The position numbers and the translations under genes were made by a program. Under the pieces are notes generated by a model that was given only the letters and a program-made list of their open reading frames with translations, searched no databases and had not been told where the DNA came from. A stretch of DNA of 10,700 bases, taken from Belnapia sp. GTDB lineage: Bacteria > Pseudomonadota > Alphaproteobacteria > Acetobacterales > Acetobacteraceae. Positions 1-6,420 of the stretch are shown piece by piece. Position 1 is the stretch's first letter; each line of letters starts with the position of its first letter. The stretch covers positions 1 to 10,700 of the forward strand of contig JAQGIA010000072.1 of assembly GCA_028291445.1 (NCBI GenBank), given 5' to 3'.

Positions 1-1210
1 TCGGCACCCGCAGGCCGAGCGCCGCGAAGTCGATCGCCGGATTGGGCGTCGTGTGATGCAGCGAGGCGGGGATGCGGCCCTTCTCCAGCACCAGCATGGC
101 CTTGAGCAGCCCGGCGATGCCGGAGGCTGGCTCGGTATGGCCGATATTGGTCTTGACCGAGCCGATCGGCAGCGGCTCGGTCCGCCGCATGCCGATGGCG
201 GTGCCGAGGGCGGCGGCTTCCAGCGGGTCGCCGGCGGCGGTGCCGGTGCCATGTGCCTCGAAATAACCGATGCGGTCGGGGCTGACCCCGGCCTCGCCCA
301 TCACCCGTTCCAGCAGCGCTGCCTGGGCCGACTGGCTCGGCAGCGAGAGGCCGAGGGTGCGGCCGGCGGCATTGACGCCGGAGCCGAGGATGACGGCGCG
401 GATCGCATCGCCATCCGCCAGCGCGTCGTCGAGCCGCTTCAGCAGCACCACCCCGGCGCCTTCGGCCCGGACATAGCCATCGGCACCGGCGGCGAAGGCT
501 TGGCAACGCCCGGTGGGGGACAGCATCCCGGCGCGGGCGAAGCCGATGAAGGGGAAGGGCGAGAGCAGCAGGTTGACGCCGCCGACCAGCGCCGTCGGCA
601 CCCGGCCGCCACGCAGCGCCTCGCAGGCCCAATGCAACGCCACCAGCGCCGAGGAGCAGGCGGTATCGATGGTCTGCGCCGGGCCATGCAGGTCGAAGAC
701 ATTGCCGATGCGGTTGGCCAGGATCGACAGCGCGCTGCCGGTCATGAAGTAGCGGTCGCCCGAGGCGGCATCGGCCTGGCGCAGGTCGCCGTAGTCGGTC
801 AGCGAGGCGCCGATGAAGACCCCGGTGCCGCTGCCGGCCAGGCGGCCGGCCGGGATGCCGGCATCCTCCAGCGCCTCGGCGGTGACTTCCAGCAGCAGGC
901 GCTGCTGCGGGTCCATCTCGGCCGCCTCGCGCGGGGAGATGCCGAAGGCGGCGGGCTCGAAGCCGCCGATGTCACCGAGGGTGCCGGCGGCGAAGCTGTA
1001 GGTCTTGCCGGGCTCGCCCTGGCGCGGGTGGCTGAAGGCGCTTTGGGTGAAGCGGTCGGCCGGCACGCTGGTGACGGCATCCTGGCCATTCGCCAGCAGG
1101 GTCCAGAAGGCATCGAGGTCCGGCGCGCCGGGCAGGCGGCAGGCGGCACCCAGGATGGCGATGTCGCAATCCGGCCGGCGCTTCGGCTTCGGCTCGCCGT
1201 GGCGGCTCAT
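1..1210 (-). CDS. Type I polyketide synthase, N-terminal ketosynthase domain (partial, runs off left edge)
   Basis: This is the beta-ketoacyl synthase domain of a modular or iterative type I polyketide synthase. It catalyses decarboxylative Claisen condensation of an extender unit onto the growing chain. The 403 visible codons are almost all KS; only the last part of the domain and everything after it lie outside the window. The domain opens near residue 16 (DIAILGAACRLPGA) after a short basic leader, so there is no long docking or loading region. The catalytic triad is intact: Cys185 in DTACSSA, His320 in EAHGTGT and His358 in NIGHTE, with normal KS spacing. The ATG at 1210 overlaps the TGA of the upstream glycosyltransferase (ATGA), indicating translational coupling. 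A GGGAG about 11 nt upstream lies inside a tandem repeat. Downstream domains and product are unknown. A PUFA-type or glycolipid-type synthase is possible. Confidence 0.93.
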   Translation of the reverse strand, partial: MSRHGEPKPKRRPDCDIAILGAACRLPGAPDLDAFWTLLANGQDAVTSVPADRFTQSAFSHPRQGEPGKTYSFAAGTLGDIGGFEPAAFGISPREAAEMDPQQRLLLEVTAEALEDAGIPAGRLAGSGTGVFIGASLTDYGDLRQADAASGDRYFMTGSALSILANRIGNVFDLHGPAQTIDTACSSALVALHWACEALRGGRVPTALVGGVNLLLSPFPFIGFARAGMLSPTGRCQAFAAGADGYVRAEGAGVVLLKRLDDALADGDAIRAVILGSGVNAAGRTLGLSLPSQSAQAALLERVMGEAGVSPDRIGYFEAHGTGTAAGDPLEAAALGTAIGMRRTEPLPIGSVKTNIGHTEPASGIAGLLKAMLVLEKGRIPASLHHTTPNPAIDFAALGLRVP

Positions 1211-2538
1211 GCCAAGGTCGGCTCCCTGACCGGGACAGGTGCCAAGGTTGGCTCCCCGACCGGGACAGGCTGTGGCGCCGGCACCGGCCGCGATACCAGG
1301 CCGGGGACGCCGGCGACCTGCTCGAGCAGCCGGTCCACCGCGGCGAAATGGTCGCTCCAGCGGGGCGCGGTCCAGCCCTGCAACCGCGCCAGCTGGGCGG
1401 CGCGGGCGGTGGAGCCGGGTTCGGCATAGGCAAGGATCATCCGGCGCCAGGCCGGGCCGTCCAGCGGGTCGAGGTACTCGGGCACCTCGCCGCCGACTTC
1501 GCGCAGCGGCGAGACGTCGCTGCAGAGCACCGGCACGCCCATCGCCAGGGCCTCGGCGACCGGCAGGCCATAGCCTTCGACGAAGCTGGGATAGAGCAAC
1601 GCGCTGGCCCCGGCGACCAGGTCGATGACCCGCTTATCGGAGATGCAGCCGAGTTCCAGGACGAGGTCCCGCAGGGTGTCGCAGCGCTCCAGCAGGTCGA
1701 CGACGTTCTCGTTTTCCCAGCCGCGCCGGCCGATGATCAGCAGGCGTGGCGGCGGCTGGCCGGCCGGCGCCCGGCTGGCGAGGTCGCGCCAGACATGCAG
1801 CAGCAGCAGGTGGTTCTTGCGTGGCTCGATGGTGCCGAGGCAGACGAAATAGGGCTCCGTCCGCAGCAGGGGCGGCGGCGGTGGCGTGGCCTCGACCCCC
1901 AGCGCGGCTACAGTCATGGGCGGCATGGAACGGCCGTGCAGCGCGAGCCGCGGCAGCAGCGTGGCCGCCGTGGCCACGGAATTGACGATGATCCCATCCG
2001 CCTGGGTGGCGGTGGTCGCGACGCGGGCGGCGTGGCAGGCGATCTGCCGGGGCCGCGAATATTCCGGATGGGTCAGGGGGATGAGGTCGTGGATCAGCGG
2101 CACGAAGCGCGCCCCGGCGCGACGGAGCGCGGCGATGGGGGCTTCACGTTCCAGCGATCTGTGCGAGACCAGCAGGAAGATGCTGCGCCGCCGGCCTTCG
2201 AGCGTTGCCTGCAGGGCGGCACGCCCGCTGCCCAGGGTCAGCTGGGCCAGGATGCCGGCGGCGGTACGCCTGGCTCGATGCAGCGGATCCGGGGGGGCGA
2301 TGCCGAGGCTCCAGGTTTCCTCCAGAGCGGCGAGGAGGGCGGCGACCCGGCCCCTGGCGACGTTTCCGAACCAACCCCAGGGAGATTGGGCGACGAAGCT
2401 GCAATCTGCAGCAGGTATCTGGATCCAGTGTTTCGCATAGGCCATTTCAACCCGGTCGATGCCGGAAGGAGACCTGCGATGCACACAGGACAGGAGGCGG
2501 GAGATATCGAGGATAACGTGCAAAGTCTCTCCGCCCAC
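1207..2538 (-). CDS. Family 4 glycosyltransferase (GT-B fold)
   Basis: This is a retaining glycosyltransferase that transfers a sugar from a nucleotide-sugar donor. It most likely acts in the cytoplasm on a surface-polysaccharide, glycolipid or polyketide acceptor. The N-terminal domain starts with the DISRL...SGIDRVE signature typical of WbaZ-like mannosyl/rhamnosyltransferases (about residues 11-31). The C-terminal donor-binding domain shows LGTIEPRKN (234-242) and the EX7E motif in PSFVEGYGLPVAEALAMG (E321 and E329). The length is normal for GT4. The protein ends in a proline-rich tail with two decapeptide repeats, PVPVGEPTLA and PVPVREPTLA. The longest frame starts at a GTG (2538) with no Shine-Dalgarno. 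A TTG at 2523 has GGAG five bases upstream and keeps the conserved beta strand, so the true protein may be 438 residues. It is translationally coupled to the downstream polyketide synthase. The sugar and acceptor cannot be read from sequence. Confidence 0.93.
   Translation of the reverse strand: MGGETLHVILDISRLLSCVHRRSPSGIDRVEMAYAKHWIQIPAADCSFVAQSPWGWFGNVARGRVAALLAALEETWSLGIAPPDPLHRARRTAAGILAQLTLGSGRAALQATLEGRRRSIFLLVSHRSLEREAPIAALRRAGARFVPLIHDLIPLTHPEYSRPRQIACHAARVATTATQADGIIVNSVATAATLLPRLALHGRSMPPMTVAALGVEATPPPPPLLRTEPYFVCLGTIEPRKNHLLLLHVWRDLASRAPAGQPPPRLLIIGRRGWENENVVDLLERCDTLRDLVLELGCISDKRVIDLVAGASALLYPSFVEGYGLPVAEALAMGVPVLCSDVSPLREVGGEVPEYLDPLDGPAWRRMILAYAEPGSTARAAQLARLQGWTAPRWSDHFAAVDRLLEQVAGVPGLVSRPVPAPQPVPVGEPTLAPVPVREPTLA
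1211..1270. repeat. Two tandem 30-bp direct repeats at the glycosyltransferase/PKS junction
   Basis: The units 1211-1240 and 1241-1270 are identical except at three positions (unit positions 9, 16 and 30). Read on the minus strand they encode the decapeptide PVPV(G/R)EPTLA twice, forming the last 20 residues of the glycosyltransferase. Because 30 bp equals 10 codons, gain or loss of units would keep the frame. The left unit abuts the polyketide synthase ATG, and each unit contains a GGGAG that could act as a Shine-Dalgarno. Confidence 0.95.
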
Positions 2539-2803
2539 TTAGGAGTTGATCGATCAAATAGGTTTTGCGGCGAGCAAGCGGGGTTCCATCCAGGATTTAT
2601 AGCCGATTAAGATCATAAACGTTATTGGATCGCAACCAGAACACGAACTGCAGCTTGCCTAGCTTAGCAGTCGGGGCGCGGTCAACTCATTCGCGAGCGG
2701 CGGCATCGAGCCTCGGGGCAGGCGCAATGCCGCAGCGGCGATGCCGGTTTGCTGTCAGGAAGTTACTGGAAAATGAAGGATTACCAGCAATGAGCGGACT
2801 GCG
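2539..2803. promoter_or_regulatory. Divergent intergenic region between glycosyltransferase and thioesterase
   Basis: This 265-bp region separates two divergently transcribed genes, so it should hold promoters in both directions. Its left half is clearly more AT-rich than its surroundings. It contains a perfect 12-bp palindrome, TTGATCGATCAA (2546-2557), just upstream of the glycosyltransferase start. A TATAAA on the minus strand (2596-2601) could be a -10 element for the glycosyltransferase/PKS operon, but I find no convincing -35. On the plus side an AAGGA (2776-2780) precedes a tiny frame that ends on the thioesterase start codon. No RNA gene or riboswitch fold is evident. Confidence 0.35.
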
Positions 2804-2807
2804 ATGA
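2790..2807 (+). promoter_or_regulatory. Possible five-codon leader frame coupled to the thioesterase
   Basis: An ATG at 2790 follows AAGGA (2776-2780) at 9-nt spacing and encodes MSGLR. Its TGA (2805-2807) overlaps the thioesterase ATG as ATGA. The thioesterase start has only GCGGA in front of it, so ribosomes may reach it by re-initiation. This is seen only as a layout; no functional evidence exists. Confidence 0.3.
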
Positions 2808-3229
2808 GCATCTGGCAACGCCCGGTGACCCCCGAGGAATTCGCCGAACGGCACGCGGGGACCTTGCCCGGTCTGCTCGGCATCCGTGTGCTGGAGGTTG
2901 GCGCCGACTTCGTTCGGGCCGAGATGCCGGTCGATCACCGGCATATCCAGCCCTATGGCATCCTGCATGGCGGCGGCAGCGTGGTGCTGGCCGAGACCAT
3001 CGGGTCCTTCTGCGGGATGATGGCGGCGGGCGAGGGCCAGGGCTGCGTCGGCGTCGAGGTGAATGCCAATCATTTGGCCCCGGTGCCGGATGGCGACCTG
3101 GTCACCGCCGAATGTCGGCCCCTGCAACTCGGCCGCAGCATCCAGGTCTGGCAGATCGAGATCCGGCGGCGGGACGGGACGCTGACCTGTGTGTCCCGGC
3201 TGACCACGGCGGTAAGGCAGCTGCGCTGA
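2804..3229 (+). CDS. Hotdog-fold acyl-CoA/acyl-carrier thioesterase, EntH/MenI type
   Basis: This enzyme hydrolyses the thioester of an acyl-CoA or aryl/acyl carrier protein. In the family, EntH proof-reads misloaded enterobactin synthase carrier protein and MenI cleaves 1,4-dihydroxy-2-naphthoyl-CoA. The 141-residue protein matches the family from its first residues (IWxR..T.EE) to its end, which supports the ATG at 2804. The active-site set is present: Gln49 and His55 in QPYGILHGG and Glu64 in VLAETIGS, followed by the typical GVEVNANHLAPV and LGRSIQVWQIEI segments. It is cytosolic and probably tetrameric, as in the family. Its own ribosome-binding site is poor; a five-codon frame with a better one ends in an ATGA overlap with its start. 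Proximity to the PKS is suggestive, but the gene is divergent, so a role in that pathway is only inference. Confidence 0.9.
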   Translation: MSIWQRPVTPEEFAERHAGTLPGLLGIRVLEVGADFVRAEMPVDHRHIQPYGILHGGGSVVLAETIGSFCGMMAAGEGQGCVGVEVNANHLAPVPDGDLVTAECRPLQLGRSIQVWQIEIRRRDGTLTCVSRLTTAVRQLR

Positions 3230-3242
3230 AGGATCGGGCGGA

Positions 3243-3266
3243 GCCCCGGCTGGAAAGCGCCGGGGC
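3243..3266 (+). terminator. GC-rich hairpin after the thioesterase gene
   Basis: A perfect 8-bp stem (GCCCCGGC / GCCGGGGC) with an 8-nt loop lies 14 bp after the thioesterase stop. There is no T-run behind it, so it is not a classical Rho-independent terminator. It may still pause transcription or protect the 3' end. A second perfect 6-bp stem with a 4-nt loop (CCGGCC / GGCCGG, 3312-3327) lies just before the tRNA. Confidence 0.4.
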
Positions 3267-3330
3267 GGGTGGTACGGGGTTGCGTTCCCTGCGCGGTGAA
3301 GCTAGGAAGCGCCGGCCCGATGGCCGGTAC

Positions 3331-3405
<75 letters not shown>

Positions 3406-3494
3406 TTTTTCCTAGGTATTCCGCCACTTTCCGGAAATCGCTCGGTGGTCATCATCCGCCACGATCCAGGTCGAACCGGGAACATCCGCCTCGC

Positions 3495-3514
3495 ATCCGT
3501 GCAAAATCCGTGCA
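3495..3514 (+). repeat. Short spaced direct repeat downstream of tRNA-Thr
   Basis: The 9-mer ATCCGTGCA occurs twice, separated by AA, 90 bp after the tRNA. Repeats of this kind near the tRNA-proximal end of integrated elements can be integrase or excisionase arm sites. That role is inference, since no integrase gene is seen in the window. Confidence 0.45.
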
Positions 3515-3566
3515 GTGGGGCAGGGGCTTGTTGGCAGGTTGTTCGCATCGCCTGCGGGGAGGATCA

Positions 3567-3938
3567 GTGGCTCTCGACAGCGAATCGGGCTCGCGCTCTG
3601 AGCCGACGCTGCCCCACCACGCACTGACGGGCTGGCCGAGGCACCTGCTGCTGCCCACCGCGCTCGCCTACCGGGACGCGATGGGCGAGGGCTATATGGA
3701 CGGGCCGGCCCATGCCAAGGCGATCCACGCGTATCTCGCGGCTGGAGGCGATCGAGCCAGGGCAGGGCGCGAAGTGACCCTCATGATCGCTGGCGTCTCG
3801 TCCCAGTTTCCGGATTGGTTCTGGGGACCGACCCGAGAGAGGATCGAGCGCGAGGAGCAATGGTGGCGTGCTCAGGGCAGATGGCCGCCGCCGAAGGATC
3901 CAGCAGAGTGGCCGGAGCATTTGCGGCGCCGGTATTAG
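3567..3938 (+). CDS. Hypothetical protein, 123 residues
   Basis: I do not recognise this protein. I start it at the GTG at 3567 because GGGGAGGA (3556-3563) lies immediately upstream as a strong Shine-Dalgarno; the open frame continues upstream through the tRNA and cannot be coding there. The product has a helical middle (AKAIHAYLAAGGDRARAGRE, about residues 45-64). Its C-terminal half is rich in Trp and charge, with FPDWFWGP and EEQWWRAQGRWPPP. There is no signal peptide, membrane segment or obvious catalytic motif. It sits alone between tRNA-Thr and the convergent methyltransferase gene, in a stretch that looks like accessory DNA. It could be a small island-borne protein. A later start at one of the internal ATGs is possible. 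Confidence 0.6.
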   Translation: MALDSESGSRSEPTLPHHALTGWPRHLLLPTALAYRDAMGEGYMDGPAHAKAIHAYLAAGGDRARAGREVTLMIAGVSSQFPDWFWGPTRERIEREEQWWRAQGRWPPPKDPAEWPEHLRRRY

Positions 3939-4011
3939 ATCGCTTTCGAAGCTAAGATTGCAAATGCGCTTGACCACGCGCCTCAGCTTGGCTCGCGACA
4001 ACAATGAAGGT

Positions 4012-4025
4012 ACGGCCTAGGCCGT
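4012..4025. repeat. 14-bp perfect palindrome spanning the methyltransferase stop codon
   Basis: ACGGCCTAGGCCGT reads the same on both strands and includes the TAG of the methyltransferase gene. It lies in the short gap where two genes converge. As a hairpin it would have essentially no loop, so a protein-binding site or chance is as likely as a terminator. The core CCTAGG also occurs just after the tRNA (3411-3416). Confidence 0.5.
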
Positions 4026-5699
4026 GGCGACGGCGGCTTGTTTCCAGTCAGCACTTAGCGGCAGGACCCCCTGCTTCTGCCAGCCAAGCGTTTGGACACG
4101 CGAGGGTGTGTCAAATCCGCGCCCTGCCAACAGGTCCCCAATGCTGCGCAGTTGCAGCCTAGGGTACGCCCGCCCTTGATAATTATACATTCCACTCGAT
4201 GCGGCAGCATCTCGCATAGCGCGCGTGGGCTCTTCGAGGCAAATAAATCCGCCGAGTTCGGTGTTACTTTCAACCGAGCGGGTGCCCTCAAGTTCGCGGA
4301 CATATGCGGGCAGCACCTTCCCGCCCTTAACGGAAATGACCATGGCACGCAGCCCGTCCTGGGTTTCAAACCACAGGCGCCCGTCAATGCCGCGGTCACC
4401 CGAATACTTCGTGTTGACGAAGCCGCCGGAAAGCTCAACTGCCCAATGCTGAAACTGCTTTTTGTCGCGCTCAAAAAGCTCCTTTGCCCCATCTACAGAC
4501 ATGGGAACGCCTGCGACTTCATATTCCAAGCTTTCCCGGAGGCCGTACCGCTTCAAAAGTACATCACGGACGATGCGGACAGAAAGGATTGCGATGTCAC
4601 ATCCAATCCAACGTCGGCCAGCTTCATGGGCTGCATAAATCGAGGTACCACAACCGGCAAATGGGTCGAATACGACGTCGCCCGGATTGCTGCTGGCTTG
4701 GATAATACGCTGCAGGAGTACGATCGGCTTTTGCGTCGGATATCCAAGTCGCTCCTGAGCCATGTTGTGAATTGGCCGGATATCAGTCCAAATATCTTGC
4801 AGTGGCATGCCTACCTGGGCATCGAGATATCGCTTTAGCATCGGCATCCCACCAGCCTTTTGCGGCCAGTGAATCCGTCCCTCAGTATCCATTTTTTCGA
4901 GGATGCGAGGAGGGTGGGCCCAATGCCTACCTTTTGCCGTTACGTTGATCCCTCTCCAATTCTCCCCGGTTTCGCCATTCCGCGTTCCGGCTCCAGTAAG
5001 ATCAGAACGGCGCCAACGTCGGCCATCATCATCGAAATGGGTATAAAATTCATCCAAGTACGATTGATCGTAGGGCATGTAAACTGGGTTCCAGGTGAAC
5101 GTCTTTCCTTTGGTGTAAAAGAGAATGACGTCATGCACTGGCCCGTGGCGCTTCGCGCTGCTGTGAGCGCTGGTGCGTTTCCAGATCACTTCGCTCTGAA
5201 AATTTTGGTGGCCGAAGATGCCGTCGAGAATGACCTTGATGTAGTGGCTCGCCGTTGGGTCACAGTGAAGGTAAAGGCTCCCGGTCGGCTTTAGGATGCG
5301 ACGCATCTCCACAAGTCGCCAAGACATGTAGAGCAGGTAGGCCAGCAATCGGGGCTGGCTGTTTTGGAGTGCACGCATCCATACGCCCCAGAAATCGGCG
5401 ATGTCGGAGGGTACCTCGTGGCTCTGCATGTACTGCGACATGCTGCGAAGCATTTCCTCCTTCTCTGGGTCCATGTCCCAGGCATCACAAAATGCCTCTT
5501 CCTGCTCAGGAACGGGTGCGCCGGTGAGGTTGCGATAGATCAGATTGTATGTGCGCTGGCTGTTAAATGGCGGATCGAGGTAGATGAGATCTACCGACGC
5601 CGATTTCATATCCTGCATTAGCGTAAGGTTGTCGCCATAAAGAAGGCGATTGCCCGGGAGGCTTCGCAGCGCCCGCATACCGCTTGGCATCTTTGCCAT
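4017..5699 (-). CDS. DNA adenine methyltransferase with C-terminal Mrr-like nuclease domain
   Basis: This 560-residue protein is predicted to transfer a methyl group from S-adenosylmethionine to the N6 of adenine (possibly N4 of cytosine) at a specific DNA site. Catalytic motif IV is DPPF at 42-45. Motif X (YPTQKP, 320-325) and the SAM-binding motif I (DPFAGCGTS, 345-353) come later; this order defines the beta class. The long stretch between them, roughly 170-300, should hold target recognition. Residues 400-535 form a second domain with Mrr-like PD-(D/E)XK features: FQHWAVELSGG, then GDRGIDG with Asp435 and Asp439, then VISVKGG with Lys458. I recall the same fusion, with S-x-K in place of the usual (E/Q)-x-K, in many bacterial methyltransferases, so the domain may be active or may only bind DNA. 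No separate endonuclease or specificity gene is present. The ATG at 5699 is the first start after an in-frame TGA; GAGGAAGG lies about 12 nt upstream. Confidence 0.9.
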   Translation of the reverse strand: MAKMPSGMRALRSLPGNRLLYGDNLTLMQDMKSASVDLIYLDPPFNSQRTYNLIYRNLTGAPVPEQEEAFCDAWDMDPEKEEMLRSMSQYMQSHEVPSDIADFWGVWMRALQNSQPRLLAYLLYMSWRLVEMRRILKPTGSLYLHCDPTASHYIKVILDGIFGHQNFQSEVIWKRTSAHSSAKRHGPVHDVILFYTKGKTFTWNPVYMPYDQSYLDEFYTHFDDDGRRWRRSDLTGAGTRNGETGENWRGINVTAKGRHWAHPPRILEKMDTEGRIHWPQKAGGMPMLKRYLDAQVGMPLQDIWTDIRPIHNMAQERLGYPTQKPIVLLQRIIQASSNPGDVVFDPFAGCGTSIYAAHEAGRRWIGCDIAILSVRIVRDVLLKRYGLRESLEYEVAGVPMSVDGAKELFERDKKQFQHWAVELSGGFVNTKYSGDRGIDGRLWFETQDGLRAMVISVKGGKVLPAYVRELEGTRSVESNTELGGFICLEEPTRAMRDAAASSGMYNYQGRAYPRLQLRSIGDLLAGRGFDTPSRVQTLGWQKQGVLPLSADWKQAAVATA

Positions 5700-5956
5700 C
5701 TGCTGCGCTGCCCTTCCTCATCCGGAAAACCTATTGATACCGGATCGTTGCTGGAAGAATAATAATGCGCAAGAAGAACAATACGTGTCTGAAGGGAAAT
5801 TCGCCGGGTTGTAGGGTTTGTCGTATCCCGCCGTCCATTATTTATGGGCCATTGCCCCCCTCTCCTGGCCGTCCTACCGGCATCCGCAAGGGCTAGTGCC
5901 CGACGAGAGTGTTCCGCGTTGCTGACCGACGTGGCCGATGACTTCCGGGGACCAAA
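5700..5956. other. Gene-free region upstream of the methyltransferase
   Basis: I find no defensible gene here; the frames on both strands lack ribosome-binding sites and recognisable protein character. The part nearest the methyltransferase is AT-richer and should hold its promoter. It contains a perfect inverted repeat, ATCCGG (5720-5725) and CCGGAT (5740-5745), 14 bp apart, which would be well placed for an operator. On the minus strand TATCAA inside this repeat, with TTATTC 17 bp upstream of it, is a weak promoter candidate. The rest separates the methyltransferase from the phage operon terminator. Confidence 0.4.
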
Positions 5957-5959
5957 TTG

Positions 5960-5995
5960 GAAAAGCCGGCCGGCAGGTTTCCCCACCGACCGGCT
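5960..5995 (-). terminator. Rho-independent terminator of the phage operon
   Basis: On the minus strand the stem AGCCGGTCGG / CCGGCCGGCT has nine paired bases and one mismatch around a 12-nt loop. It is followed directly by TTTT (5961-5964), the last T of the stem being the first of the run. It lies 39 bp after the stop of the last operon gene and in the right orientation. This is the best terminator in the window. Confidence 0.8.
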
Positions 5996-6033
5996 CATTC
6001 AGCCGCCACCCTGCCACGCATGGTTTGTACCCC

Positions 6034-6408
6034 TCACCGCCGCCGCGGCTTTGTCACCGGATGCGGATCGGGCCGGGTCCGCCGGAACGCATCCCGGTCG
6101 GCCTTGGTCAGCGCCAGCACCACCTGCGCCCCGTCCACTCGCGCCAGCAGCTCGGCCGGCACCGCTGCGGGATCGAGCGAGTAGCCGATGCCGCGGGCGT
6201 TGCGGATCGCGCCAGGAGCGAATTTCCCCCGCATCTTGCTCAGCATCACCTTGATCGTGCCCTCGGCATCAGCGGGGCCACCGTCGGGATCATCGCCATA
6301 GACGGCGAACGTCAGGGCGTCGTGCGTCACCACCGCGCCATTGCCGGCGATGAGGCGCTGGGCCAGGCGCCAGGATGCGCCCCGGGTCCAGGTCCGCTCG
6401 TCATCCAT
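6034..6408 (-). CDS. Orphan OmpR/PhoB-type winged-helix DNA-binding protein
   Basis: The 124-residue product carries a single winged-helix domain of the response-regulator output type at about residues 12-78. The recognition helix and wing are clear in TIKVMLSKMRGKFAPGAIRN followed by ARGIGYSL, matching the family pattern of V..hhsrLRkkL....I.TVRGiGYrL. There is no receiver domain, so it is not a two-component regulator in the usual sense. The C-terminal tail (about 80-124) is Arg/Pro-rich and basic. It is the last gene of the phage operon, 12 bp after the holin stop, with GGTGG as ribosome-binding site. Expressed late with the lysis genes, it may autoregulate the operon or act on phage or host promoters; this is inference. 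Confidence 0.8.
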   Translation of the reverse strand: MDDERTWTRGASWRLAQRLIAGNGAVVTHDALTFAVYGDDPDGGPADAEGTIKVMLSKMRGKFAPGAIRNARGIGYSLDPAAVPAELLARVDGAQVVLALTKADRDAFRRTRPDPHPVTKPRRR

Positions 6409-6420
6409 GCTGGGCCACCG

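Noticed and set aside
1211..1270. Tandem repeat as a CRISPR fragment
   Set aside because: The units are directly adjacent with no spacers, lie in frame inside a gene, and no cas genes are present.
53..2610. Long plus-strand open frames (about 458 and 420 codons) across the PKS and glycosyltransferase
   Set aside because: They lie antisense to clear catalytic-motif-bearing genes, are rich in Gly/Ala/Arg/Gln without domain character, and have no ribosome-binding site. High GC makes such antisense frames common.
5618..5998. Minus-strand frame of 126 codons overlapping the methyltransferase start
   Set aside because: It overlaps conserved methyltransferase sequence, spans the operon terminator and has no protein character.
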